This document shows, one piece after another, positions 43,170 through 52,035 of a stretch of DNA of 64,000 nucleotides. Position 1 is the first letter of the stretch. Every line of letters begins with the position of its first letter. Source of the stretch: Frigoriflavimonas asaccharolytica (GTDB lineage Bacteria; Bacteroidota; Bacteroidia; Flavobacteriales; Weeksellaceae); contig NZ_JABSNO010000002.1 of assembly GCF_013294015.1 (NCBI RefSeq), positions 124,001-188,000 of the forward strand. Reading direction: 5' to 3'. Below the pieces are notes generated by a model. That model saw nothing but the letters and a program-made list of their open reading frames with translations. It had not been told where the DNA came from and made no database searches. The position numbers and the translations under genes were made by a program.

Positions 43170-44966
43170 TTATTTAATATCATTAAAAAACGCCCAAACA
43201 ATCTGCCCTTTACTCACACCCAAAATTTCTTCCAATATTTCTTTTGAAGATTCCTTCACACGTTTCACAGATTTTAATTGAGATAAAAGCAACTCAATAG
43301 ATTTCGGACCAACACCGGGAATGGTTTCCAATTCAGATTGTATGGTGCTGTTTTTCCGTCTGGTTCTATGATGTTTCACGCCAAAACGGTGAGATTCATC
43401 CCGAACTCGTTGAATTATTTTTAAAGTTTCAGATTTTTTATCTATATATAAAGGAATAGAATCTTCGGGGAAATAGATTTCTTCTAAACGTTTTGCAATT
43501 CCAATAATGGTAATTTTTCCATACAAATCCAATAATTTCAAACTTTTTACCGCAGAAGAAAGTTGACCTTTTCCACCATCAATTACAATCAATTGCGGAA
43601 GTGGACTTTCCTCATCCAACATTCTTTTGTAGCGGCGATACACCACTTCTTCCATACTCGCAAAATCATTCGGACCTTCCACCGTTTTAATGTGGAAAAT
43701 TCTGTAATCTGCTTTGCTCGGTTTGCCATCTTTAAAAACTACACAAGCACCAACAGGATTGGTTCCTTGAAGATTTGAGTTATCAAAACCTTCTATATGT
43801 CTTGGTTCTACTGGCATGTGCAAGAATTTTTTCATTTCCTGCATTATTCTAGTTGTATGTCTTTCTGGATCTATTATTTGTACCGCTTTCAGCTTTTCTA
43901 TGCGGTATTCTTTCGCATTTCTTTCAGATAGTTCTACAATTATTTTCTTATCGCCAATTTTTGGAACCGATAAAATCACATTTGGGATTTCAAAACCCAA
44001 TTCAAAAGGCAACAAAATTTCATGAGAATCAGAAAGAAATTTCTGACGAATTTCTATCACCGCAGTTTCCAGTATTTCTTCGTCCGTTTCTTCCAAAATT
44101 TTCCGAATTTCTGTGGTGTAACTTTGGATAATGTTTCCTTTCCTTATTTTAAAATAATTGACATAAGCCGCAGTTTCATCGCTCGTCATTCCAAAAACGT
44201 CTACATCATTAATGGTTTCGCTTACAACCGTATGTTTAGATTGGTATTTGTTCAGCAACAACATTTTATCTTTTACAATCTGTGCATTTTCAAATTCTAA
44301 ATTTGATGCAAAATTGCTCATTTCCTCTATCAAATATTCTTTTGCTAATCGGAAATCACCTTTTATCACTTCTCGAATTGCGTTTACTTTTTTATCGTAA
44401 TTTTCCTTCGTTTCCAGACTTTCGCAAGGTCCGTTGCAATTTTTGATGTGAAATTCCAGACAAACTTTGTATTTGTCTTCCGCAATTTTTGAAGGTGCAA
44501 GATTTAAATTACAGGTTCGAAGTTTGTAAATGTTTTTTAAAGTTTCCAATAGAAAACGAGCAGGTTTCACTTTTGCGTAAGGACCAAAATATTCAGATCC
44601 GTCTTTTATTTTTGTTCTGGTGAGAAAAATTCTAGGAAAAGGTTCATTTTTAATGCAAATCCAAGGGAAAGTTTTATCATCTTTCAACATCATGTTGTAG
44701 AAAGGCTGATGTTCTTTAATTAAATTATTTTCTAGCAACAAAGCATCGTATTCACTAGGAACAATGGTAGTTTCCAAACGATGAATCTTCCGAACCATTA
44801 TTTTGGTGCGATATCCGGGAAGATTTTTATTAAAATAGGAAAGCACCCTATTTTTAAGATTTTTTGCTTTACCTACATACAACAGTTCGTCATTTTTATC
44901 GTAATACCGATAAACTCCAGGTTCTGTAGAAAGCGTTTTCAGTTGAAGGTCTAGTTGGTCGTTCAC
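43170..44966 (-). CDS. uvrC: Excinuclease ABC subunit C
   Basis: This 598-residue protein has a GIY-YIG-type nuclease at the N-terminus (EPGVYRYYDKNDELLYVGKAKNLKNRV), a Cys-rich insertion (CNLNLAPSK...CLEFHIKNCNGPC), a UVR motif near residue 210, the RNase H-like nuclease (EGFDNSNLQGTNPVGACVVF) and a C-terminal helix-hairpin-helix (ETIPGVGPKSIELLL). It makes the two incisions around DNA lesions in nucleotide excision repair. The start is GTG at 44966; no ATG is available before the conserved N-terminus. Confidence 0.96.
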   Translation of the reverse strand: MNDQLDLQLKTLSTEPGVYRYYDKNDELLYVGKAKNLKNRVLSYFNKNLPGYRTKIMVRKIHRLETTIVPSEYDALLLENNLIKEHQPFYNMMLKDDKTFPWICIKNEPFPRIFLTRTKIKDGSEYFGPYAKVKPARFLLETLKNIYKLRTCNLNLAPSKIAEDKYKVCLEFHIKNCNGPCESLETKENYDKKVNAIREVIKGDFRLAKEYLIEEMSNFASNLEFENAQIVKDKMLLLNKYQSKHTVVSETINDVDVFGMTSDETAAYVNYFKIRKGNIIQSYTTEIRKILEETDEEILETAVIEIRQKFLSDSHEILLPFELGFEIPNVILSVPKIGDKKIIVELSERNAKEYRIEKLKAVQIIDPERHTTRIMQEMKKFLHMPVEPRHIEGFDNSNLQGTNPVGACVVFKDGKPSKADYRIFHIKTVEGPNDFASMEEVVYRRYKRMLDEESPLPQLIVIDGGKGQLSSAVKSLKLLDLYGKITIIGIAKRLEEIYFPEDSIPLYIDKKSETLKIIQRVRDESHRFGVKHHRTRRKNSTIQSELETIPGVGPKSIELLLSQLKSVKRVKESSKEILEEILGVSKGQIVWAFFNDIK

Positions 44967-45074
44967 TTTACAAAAATAGGAAAGTATATTTGAATTATAA
45001 TTAAGAGAAAATTTTAAATGAATTATTTTAGATATAATTTATTTAAAATTTAGATGTGGAATTTTATAATTTTT

Positions 45075-45446
45075 TTATTCCACAGAAAGTTGATAATTAT
45101 TAACTAAAATTGAAGCGGAAATTTGAAGTTTTTGCTCCAATTCTCTGATCATTTCTACCGTCAATTTTTTCTTTCTATTTAGAATTTCCGATACTCTACT
45201 TTTTCCACCAATAATACCTACCAAATCTTTTTGACGCATATTGAGTTCCTCCATGCGGATTTTTATCGCTTCAATAGGATCTGGTGCTTCAATTGGGTAA
45301 TATTCGTTCTCGTAATTTTCTATAAGCAGTGAAAGTATTTCTGCTTCATCTCCTTCTTTAGTATCAACTGGTGCATCAAATATTATTTCCAAACGCTCAA
45401 GCGCATTTCGATAGTCTTTTTCGGATTTTATAGGTTTTAGGTTCAT
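45075..45446 (-). CDS. higA: HigA-type antitoxin, XRE family
   Basis: This 123-residue protein has an acidic N-terminal half (DEAEILSLLIENYENEYYP) and a C-terminal helix-turn-helix (MRQKDLVGIIGGKSRVSEILNRKKKLTVEMI), the layout of HigA antitoxins. It should neutralise the HigB toxin and repress the operon. It begins 10 bp after the toxin gene, the toxin-first order typical of higBA. Confidence 0.9.
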   Translation of the reverse strand: MNLKPIKSEKDYRNALERLEIIFDAPVDTKEGDEAEILSLLIENYENEYYPIEAPDPIEAIKIRMEELNMRQKDLVGIIGGKSRVSEILNRKKKLTVEMIRELEQKLQISASILVNNYQLSVE

Positions 45447-45456
45447 AATAATATTT

Positions 45457-45753
45457 TTAGATTGTGTTGGCGTCTATTTTATCATATTCAGCATGAGTGC
45501 CAATAAAACGGATAAAAGCCCATTGTTTTTTGTAATTGAACTTAACAATTAGTCGATAAGAATTTCCTTTAATATTAAAAACTACTCGATTGTTTTTTAG
45601 AATACTTGCGTTGATGTAAGTTTGCTTCACCTCATTTGGTGAAAACCATTTTGCATTTTTGGCAGTATCATACCAAGTTTTTAGATACTGTTCAGAGTCT
45701 CTATGCTTTTCCCAATATTCACGGAGTGTACTCTTTGCAATTATTCGCTTCAT
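45457..45753 (-). CDS. higB: HigB-type mRNA interferase toxin
   Basis: This 98-residue protein matches the HigB_toxin family: YWEKHRDSEQYLKTWYDTAKNAKW, NRVVFNIKGNSYRLIVKFNY and FIRFIGTHAEYDKID. It is predicted to cut mRNA on the ribosome. It is encoded upstream of its antitoxin on the same strand, and both reading frames are intact. Confidence 0.92.
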   Translation of the reverse strand: MKRIIAKSTLREYWEKHRDSEQYLKTWYDTAKNAKWFSPNEVKQTYINASILKNNRVVFNIKGNSYRLIVKFNYKKQWAFIRFIGTHAEYDKIDANTI

Positions 45754-45889
45754 TTATTTATTAAAGAACAAAAGTACTAAAAGTTCTCGAATAGTGAACA
45801 AATTTAGTTTTTTTATTTTTTGTAAGTTTTAAAAAATATCGGGAGAGTTTGAACAGTGGAAGTATTTTTAATTGATCAATTTACTGTTC

Positions 45890-46207
45890 TCAATAGTTTT
45901 TCGTTACACTTTTTAATTTGTTATTTTCAAATATAAGTGAAATTCTATCAAGCGAAATTGTATCCTTTTTAAAGTCCATGAATTCGTACAATTTGTTGTT
46001 TTTAAATTCTTCTTCCATTTGTGTTTTTGTCAAATCGGTATTATTGACGATATTCATTAAGTTATCAAGGTCTTTTTCCGTATCTATATAGCCTACTTTT
46101 TGAAAAGAAATTGTAACTGCTTGATCTAATATTGAATAAGTACTATATCCAGTTACCAAAAGCAAAACCGAAAGGCAAACCCAAAATGCAAATTTCCACT
46201 TATTCAT
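45890..46207 (-). CDS. Hypothetical single-helix membrane protein, possibly Imm58-like
   Basis: This 105-residue protein starts MNKWKFAFWVCLSVLLLVTG, with one membrane helix at about residues 7-25, then an acidic, helical periplasmic or cytoplasmic part. The N-terminus and length resemble small immunity proteins of the Imm58 type as I remember them, but I cannot confirm the match. No polymorphic toxin is next to it; higBA lies downstream on the same strand after a 136-bp gap. Confidence 0.55.
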   Translation of the reverse strand: MNKWKFAFWVCLSVLLLVTGYSTYSILDQAVTISFQKVGYIDTEKDLDNLMNIVNNTDLTKTQMEEEFKNNKLYEFMDFKKDTISLDRISLIFENNKLKSVTKNY

Positions 46208-46293
46208 AATTTATTTTATTTTTTGTTTGAATAGGCAATGACATCTGAAAAAACTTCACAAAACTCTTTCTTGTAAATTGTTATAAATAACTC

Positions 46294-46464
46294 TGTCAAA
46301 GATTTTAACTTTGACAAAGTGGCGGAGAACAAACTTCATTAATATTTTTCACATTTCTATTTTGGAATATACTACAACTCTGCACTACTTTGTCAAAGTT
46401 TTAAAGCGTAGAGATATTACTTTGACAAAGTTATTTTTCTTTTTTAAATCAAACTTTGACAAAC
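46294..46464. repeat. Cluster of ACTTTGACAAAGT palindromes
   Basis: Three full copies of the palindrome ACTTTGWCAAAGT are at 46308-46320, 46387-46399 and 46419-46431, and a near copy (ACTTTGACAAAC) at 46453-46464. Just before the first, TGTCAAAG (46294-46301) is inverted relative to CTTTGACA (46309-46316) and makes a hairpin. They lie in the 351-bp gene-free gap upstream of hutH. Spacing is irregular (79, 32 and 34 bp), so it is neither a CRISPR nor a simple tandem repeat. Confidence 0.75.
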
Positions 46465-46558
46465 GAGCTGTGAAAACTTTACTAAAGATATTCACATTGC
46501 TAAATTAAAATTTTTTATCAATTTCAAATTCTGTACTTTTAGGCTCTAAATTTTTACT

Positions 46559-48049
46559 ATGCTACACTACGGAATTGACCAATTTACATATCCTCAAATT
46601 ATCGCAATTATCAACGGCGAAGAAAAAGCAGTTTTAAATGATGTTGCAAGAGCGCAAATAGAAAATTCTTACAACAATGTACAAAAAATTGTAGCGTCAG
46701 ATCGAACAGTTTATGGTATCAACACTGGTTTTGGTCCTTTATGCGATGTGAAAATTTCTGAATCTGAAACTGCGCAATTGCAATATAATCTCATCATTTC
46801 TCATGCTGTTGGCGTAGGAAAATCCATTCATAAAGATCTTTCAAAAATAATGATGATTGCAAAAGTGCACGCATTATCCAAAGGATTTTCGGGAGTTTCT
46901 ATGGAAATTATCGAAAGATTGATTTTCATGATAGAAAATGACATTGTTCCCTGCATTCCAGAGCAAGGTTCTGTAGGAGCAAGTGGAGATTTGGCACCTT
47001 TGGCACACATGGTTTTGCCACTTTTAGGATTGGGAAAAGTTTGGGAAAATGGAGTAGAAGTTACCAGCGAAATAGTTTTAAATAAATTCAATTTGGAACC
47101 CGTAAATCTCGGACCAAAAGCAGGTTTAGGCTTGATAAACGGAACGCAATTTATATTAGCGCACACAATTGTTGGTTTAAATAAAATGCAGTATTTGCTA
47201 GATTTGGCAGATCTTTCTGCAGCCATGAGTTTGGAAGCTTATCGCGGTTCTGCAAGTCCTTTCAAAAAAGAATTGCATGATTTAAGACCATTTGAAGGCA
47301 GCAAAAAAGTTGCAGCAAGAATGGTGAAATTCTTAAAAAATTCTGAAAATCTAAATTCTCACGAGTTTTGCGATCGTGTGCAAGATCCGTATTCCATGAG
47401 ATGCGTTCCACAAGTGCATGGCGCAAGTAGAAATGCTTTTGAACATTTGAAAAATTTAGCAGAAACAGAACTCAATTCTGTAACGGATAATCCAATTGTT
47501 TTGAGTGATGAAGTTTCTATTTCTGGTGGAAATTTCCACGGACAATTGTTAGCAATGCCATTAGATTATGCAACTTTGGCAGCCGCAGAATTAGGAAATA
47601 TTTCGGATAGAAGAAGTTATTTATTATTAGAAGGAAAATTTGGTTTGCCAAGATTATTAATAGAAAGTTCTGGCTTAAACTCTGGTTTTATGATCCCGCA
47701 ATATACTTCTGCAGCTTTGGTTTCAGAGAATAAAAGTCTTTGTTTTCCGGCTTCGGCAGATTCTATTCCTACAAGTTTGGGGCAAGAAGATCACGTTTCT
47801 ATGGGAAGTATTTCTGGTAGAAAATTCAACCAAGTTTTGGGGAATTTAGAGAATATTTTGGCGGTAGAACTGCTTTTTGCAGCGCAAGGTTTAGAATTTA
47901 GAAGACCTGCAAAATGTGGAAAATCCGTTGAAGCTGCTTATGATATTATTCGTACGAAAGTAGATAAACTAGAGCAAGATCGATTAATGGGAGATGATAT
48001 CAATGCGATTGGGGATTTGATAAGAGCTAGAAAATTTGATGTAAATTAA
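46559..48049 (+). CDS. hutH: Histidine ammonia-lyase
   Basis: This 496-residue enzyme has YGINTGFGPL near residue 52 and the Ala-Ser-Gly triad at 141-143 (GSVGASGDLAPLAHM) that cyclises to the MIO cofactor. It also has QVHGASRNAFEHL, SGGNFHGQ and the GQEDHVSMGS motif. It converts histidine to urocanate and ammonia, the first step of histidine use. Tyrosine or phenylalanine ammonia-lyases share these motifs, but length and overall sequence fit HutH. No other hut gene is nearby. Confidence 0.92.
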   Translation: MLHYGIDQFTYPQIIAIINGEEKAVLNDVARAQIENSYNNVQKIVASDRTVYGINTGFGPLCDVKISESETAQLQYNLIISHAVGVGKSIHKDLSKIMMIAKVHALSKGFSGVSMEIIERLIFMIENDIVPCIPEQGSVGASGDLAPLAHMVLPLLGLGKVWENGVEVTSEIVLNKFNLEPVNLGPKAGLGLINGTQFILAHTIVGLNKMQYLLDLADLSAAMSLEAYRGSASPFKKELHDLRPFEGSKKVAARMVKFLKNSENLNSHEFCDRVQDPYSMRCVPQVHGASRNAFEHLKNLAETELNSVTDNPIVLSDEVSISGGNFHGQLLAMPLDYATLAAAELGNISDRRSYLLLEGKFGLPRLLIESSGLNSGFMIPQYTSAALVSENKSLCFPASADSIPTSLGQEDHVSMGSISGRKFNQVLGNLENILAVELLFAAQGLEFRRPAKCGKSVEAAYDIIRTKVDKLEQDRLMGDDINAIGDLIRARKFDVN

Positions 48050-48156
48050 TTAAATACAAGAAAAATTTCTAAAGCATTTCTATTGAATAAACTCTCAAAA
48101 TTTAATATTAAATTATTGATTTTAAGGTGTTTATCGTTAATTTATTGTATGTAATA

Positions 48157-48483
48157 TTAATTATTCTTTTTATCTTCCTCTTTCGCATTCATTCTATTTT
48201 CATGAAAGTGCTGAAATAGCACGTTTACAAAAAATAAAATCAATATTACAGAAATTATCATGTAGAAAATATTGAATATTTTGCCATGCATTGTTTGTGG
48301 AGAAACATCTGCATTTCCTGTGGTTACCATCACAGAAACGGAGTAGCTTATAGCATCTATCCATTCCCAATCTTCAAAATATTTAAAACAGACACTTCCC
48401 AAAATGAGCACTATAAAAGTGGTGTAGATTAAATACCTGTAATTTTTGTCTTTAATGAATGAGAGTAGAACGCTTGCTATCAT
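48157..48483 (-). CDS. Two-helix ion channel protein with noncanonical filter
   Basis: This 108-residue protein has the Ion_trans_2 layout: helix (about 17-34), pore helix and filter (about 43-60), helix (about 69-90). The filter reads TTGNADVSP instead of the potassium-channel TVGYGDISP, so potassium selectivity is uncertain. The first residues are basic and the tail is highly charged. It is a single gene between hutH and the DPP-IV-like peptidase. It may conduct monovalent cations without selectivity. Confidence 0.8.
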   Translation of the reverse strand: MIASVLLSFIKDKNYRYLIYTTFIVLILGSVCFKYFEDWEWIDAISYSVSVMVTTGNADVSPQTMHGKIFNIFYMIISVILILFFVNVLFQHFHENRMNAKEEDKKNN

Positions 48484-48675
48484 GTGATGAATTTAAATAA
48501 GATTTGCTAATGTACCGTTTTTCAGCTTGACAGGTAAAACCAGACAAAATAATCATTGATGATATAAATTTTAGGTGTATTTTAGAATAGCTGCTTTTTG
48601 TTTTAATTCTAAATATTCATCATAAAAAATTATTCTGATTTATTTTGTTTATTTTTACTTCAATAAAATTCAAAC

Positions 48676-50814
48676 ATGAAAATTCAAAAGATATTTGTTC
48701 TATTATTTTTTATTTCCCAAATTTCCTACGCTCAGAATCAAAAATTTACGATGGCAGAAGCTGTGAATGGTATGAGAAGCAACCTTGCAGTGAAGAATAT
48801 TTCTGGTTTTGCGTGGTCAGATGATGGGAAATCCTTTTATCAATCTGTAAAAAATGCCTACATTTCTACAGATTTAAAGTCTGGAAAAGTAGATACTTTG
48901 ATGTCTGTATCCAAATTGAATCAATCTCTTTCTGGGGATTTGAAATTGAAATATCTACCTCCTGTCCAATTTATTAAAAATAATAAAGGGTATTTTGAAT
49001 CCAATGGAAATTATTATTGGCTAGAAAAATCTGGCAATAGCTATCAATTAAAAAGCAATAGCAAAATAGAAGATGGTGCAGAAAACATAAAAGTATTAAA
49101 TGATAAAACAATACTTTATACCATCAAAAATAATTTGTACGCCTTAAAAAACGGACAAAAAGTTTCTATAACAAACGATAGCGAAGTTCATATCATAAAC
49201 GGACAAGCTGCGCACAGAAGTGAATTTGGTATTGTAGATGGTACTTTTCCCTCGCCAGATTATAAAAATGTGGCTTTCTACAGAATGGATGAAACCATGG
49301 TTGCAGATTATCCGATTATAGATTGGAGCAGTACACCTGCAAAAAATGTGAACATAAAATATCCAATGGCTGGTCAAAAATCTCATGAGGTAAGCTTGGG
49401 AGTCTACAATTTTAAAAATGAAAAAACTACATTTCTAAAGATTCAAGGCGATCCAGAGCAATATCTGACTGCAATTTCTTGGAGTCCAGATTCTAAGTTT
49501 ATTTTTGTGGGTGTATTAAATAGAGGTCAGAATTATTTGCAACTCAATCAATATAACGCGGAAAACGGAGATTTCGTGAAGACATTATTTGAAGAAAAAG
49601 ATTCAAAATATGTAGAACCGCAAAATCCGCTCTTGTTTTTTCCAAATTCTTCCACAGATTTTATTTGGCAAAGTCAGAGATCTGGCTACAATCATTTGTT
49701 TCATTACAATTTGGAAAAAGGTTTAGTATCACAAATAACGAAAGGAGATTGGTTGGTATCAGAAATTTTAGGATTTAATGAAAAGAAAAAAGATATTTAT
49801 TTTACTTCTACCAAAGAAACTCCGCTAGAAAGACATTTGTATAGAATCAATTGGAATACGTTCAAAATGGAAAAATTGGATAGCGAAACTGGCGTCCATT
49901 CAGGAATTCTGAGTAGTGACGGAAATGAATTGTTAGATGTTTATAGCAATGCAGATACGCCGAGAAAAGTAAACATCATCAATACTTCTACTTTGGCTAG
50001 CAAGAATTTATTGTCTGCGCAAAATCCATTATCAAACTACCAAAGACCGGAAATAAAAAATATTACCCTAAAAGCTGAAGATGGAACTCCGCTCTACGGA
50101 AAATTAATATTGCCTACAGATTTTGATGCTTCCAAAAAATATCCCGTCATCGTTTATTTATATAATGGTCCGCATTTGCAACTCATCACCAATACTTTTC
50201 CAGCTTCTGGCAATCTTTGGTACGAATATATGGCGCAACGTGGTTACATCATTTTCACTATGGATGGAAGAGGTTCTAGCAATAGAGGTTTGAAATTTGA
50301 ACAAGCTGTACACAGAAATTTGGGCGTAAACGAGATGAACGATCAAATGAAAGGTGTAGAATATTTGAAATCTTTGCCTTATGTAAATTCCGCAAAAATG
50401 GGAATTCACGGGTGGAGTTTTGGTGGCTTTATGACGACGAATTTAATGCTCACTTATCCAGATGTTTTCAAAGCAGGAGTTGCAGGTGGACCTGTGATTG
50501 ATTGGGATATGTATGAAATCATGTACACAGAAAGATACATGGATACACCGCAAGAAAATCCGGAAGGCTACAAAAATGCCAATCTTTTGAATAAAGTTCA
50601 GAATTTGAAAGGGAAATTATTGATGATCCACGGTGCGCAAGATAACGTGGTGGTTTGGCAACATTCTATAAAATTCTTGAAAGCTGCTGTTGATAATGGA
50701 GTGCAGTTAGATTATTTCGTTTATCCTGGTCACGAGCACAATGTGCGTGGAAAAGATAGGGTGCATTTGATGCAAAAAGTAACAGATTATTTTGATTTAT
50801 ACCTAAAAAATTAA
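48676..50814 (+). CDS. Dipeptidyl-peptidase IV-like S9 peptidase
   Basis: This 712-residue protein has a signal peptide ending SYAQ, a beta-propeller domain (about residues 40-470) and an alpha/beta hydrolase domain with the nucleophile in GWSFGG (near residue 580), Asp in MIHGAQDNVV and His in PGHEHNVRG. It removes X-Pro dipeptides from peptides in the periplasm or outside. The ERYMDTPQENPEGY stretch is typical of bacterial DPP-IV. The message ends at a hairpin near 50843-50905. Confidence 0.92.
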   Translation: MKIQKIFVLLFFISQISYAQNQKFTMAEAVNGMRSNLAVKNISGFAWSDDGKSFYQSVKNAYISTDLKSGKVDTLMSVSKLNQSLSGDLKLKYLPPVQFIKNNKGYFESNGNYYWLEKSGNSYQLKSNSKIEDGAENIKVLNDKTILYTIKNNLYALKNGQKVSITNDSEVHIINGQAAHRSEFGIVDGTFPSPDYKNVAFYRMDETMVADYPIIDWSSTPAKNVNIKYPMAGQKSHEVSLGVYNFKNEKTTFLKIQGDPEQYLTAISWSPDSKFIFVGVLNRGQNYLQLNQYNAENGDFVKTLFEEKDSKYVEPQNPLLFFPNSSTDFIWQSQRSGYNHLFHYNLEKGLVSQITKGDWLVSEILGFNEKKKDIYFTSTKETPLERHLYRINWNTFKMEKLDSETGVHSGILSSDGNELLDVYSNADTPRKVNIINTSTLASKNLLSAQNPLSNYQRPEIKNITLKAEDGTPLYGKLILPTDFDASKKYPVIVYLYNGPHLQLITNTFPASGNLWYEYMAQRGYIIFTMDGRGSSNRGLKFEQAVHRNLGVNEMNDQMKGVEYLKSLPYVNSAKMGIHGWSFGGFMTTNLMLTYPDVFKAGVAGGPVIDWDMYEIMYTERYMDTPQENPEGYKNANLLNKVQNLKGKLLMIHGAQDNVVVWQHSIKFLKAAVDNGVQLDYFVYPGHEHNVRGKDRVHLMQKVTDYFDLYLKN

Positions 50815-50842
50815 GAGCTTGTTTAAAAATAAATAAAACCAC

Positions 50843-50905
50843 AAAAGGAACCTAAGTTTAAGAACTTTCAAACGAATAATTTAAGCTCATTCTTTTGTTC
50901 CTTTT
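50843..50905 (+). terminator. Probable terminator with nested hairpin after the S9 peptidase
   Basis: AAAAGGAAC (50843-50851) pairs with GTTCCTTTT (50897-50905) around a long loop that contains a second hairpin (AAGTT-TAAG-AACTT, 50854-50867). T bases follow. The long loop lowers my confidence. Confidence 0.5.
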
Positions 50906-50947
50906 TTGGTCAAAATCTTTTAATTATACAATGTAAACAGCCTCTAC

Positions 50948-51601
50948 ATGAAAAAATACCTTATTCTATTTATTGCGATTATCTCTTTTAATGTTTCTTT
51001 CGCTCAAGATCCTTTAAATTTAGATAGCATAAAAGCAAACGTTACGGATAAAGCTTCCCCTTTTTTCTATGAAAAGTTGGTCTATCAATTCAATTTTAAT
51101 CCTGGAACTATCGGCCTAGAAGAAGCAAAACATTTATATTATGGAAAAACCTACGCCAACTACAAAGTTCCTTTTTCTACGCAACAAGAGATTTCTAGAG
51201 CAGAACTGAACGATTTGATCAAAGGCAAAAAGTATGATGAAGCTATTTTCGAAGGCGAAAAAATGATTAGAAATTCGCCGGCAGATATAGAAGTTTTGGG
51301 TTTGCTGATGTATAGTTTGTTGCAAACCGATAAGAAAGATGAAGATCTTCAATATTTGCGAGGCTACCAATTTCAAAAGTTGATAGAGACCGTAAAGAGA
51401 AATAAATCTGGCACAGACAAAAAACCAATTTACACCGTTACTTCCATTCCAGATGAATATGTGATAGCTGGTATTTTAAATTTAGACCTAAAAAATTTCA
51501 CCAGAAGAACGACCTACAACAAAATCGGTGCTTTGGATATGTGGAAAAATGGCAAGCAAAAAATTATTTTCCAAGTTGTGTATGATGTGGAAGCGCCTTG
51601 A
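50948..51601 (+). CDS. DUF4919 family secreted protein
   Basis: This 217-residue protein has a signal peptide ending SFAQ and matches DUF4919, a Bacteroidota family of periplasmic proteins with tetratricopeptide-like helices (about 25-165) and a final beta region (RRTTYNKIGALDMWKNGKQKIIFQVVYDV). Function unknown. It converges on the 102-residue protein gene with 6 bp between stops. Confidence 0.8.
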   Translation: MKKYLILFIAIISFNVSFAQDPLNLDSIKANVTDKASPFFYEKLVYQFNFNPGTIGLEEAKHLYYGKTYANYKVPFSTQQEISRAELNDLIKGKKYDEAIFEGEKMIRNSPADIEVLGLLMYSLLQTDKKDEDLQYLRGYQFQKLIETVKRNKSGTDKKPIYTVTSIPDEYVIAGILNLDLKNFTRRTTYNKIGALDMWKNGKQKIIFQVVYDVEAP

Positions 51602-51607
51602 TTTCCT

Positions 51608-51916
51608 TCAAAGATAAATTTTCTCATCTCTGCATCGGTTCAAGATAAATCTTTTCAAATTTGAAATAGCTTCTAGATATTGTGGTGCATCGTAGCCAAA
51701 ACGCTCGTGTTCCATTTGTTCTTTCTCCAGATCTTGGCAACCTTTGATCACTTCTTGCAGCAAATCCTTCATCACCAATTCTTTGTTGTTGGCTTTTTCA
51801 AATTTAAATTCTATGATTTCTGTTTCCAATTCTTCGCAATATTCCAGCAATTCTTCTATTTCTGGCTCATCAAGAAGTGTGGGCTTATTTTTAAAAATTT
51901 CTCGGGGAGATTTCAT
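51608..51916 (-). CDS. Hypothetical acidic helical protein
   Basis: This 102-residue soluble protein is mostly helical and strongly acidic in its middle (EIEELLEYCEELETEIIEF), with a cysteine-containing C-terminus (ILNRCRDEKIYL). I recognise no domain. It looks like a small coiled-coil protein. The antisense frames over it (for example 51680-52138) look like shadows. Confidence 0.6.
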   Translation of the reverse strand: MKSPREIFKNKPTLLDEPEIEELLEYCEELETEIIEFKFEKANNKELVMKDLLQEVIKGCQDLEKEQMEHERFGYDAPQYLEAISNLKRFILNRCRDEKIYL

Positions 51917-52004
51917 GAATTTAATTGTTTTATTGATTCAACAAATTTAATATTTGTAGCGCAATCCAGATTTATTTATTGGCATTTATTTCTAAATCAA
52001 ATAA

Positions 52005-52033
52005 AAAAAAACCGCTCAATCTGGCGGTTTTTT
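52005..52033. terminator. Bidirectional terminator between the 102-aa protein and DUF6261 genes
   Basis: AAAAAACCGC (52005-52014) and GCGGTTTTTT (52024-52033) form a 10-bp perfect stem with a 9-nt loop and A/T runs on both sides. It ends the DUF6261 message 2 bp after its stop codon and lies upstream of the 102-residue protein gene. Confidence 0.85.
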
Positions 52034-52035
52034 TT

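Noticed and set aside
46294-46464. CRISPR-like or tandem repeat
   Set aside because: The palindromes are 13 bp, irregularly spaced (79, 32, 34 bp), and no cas genes are near.
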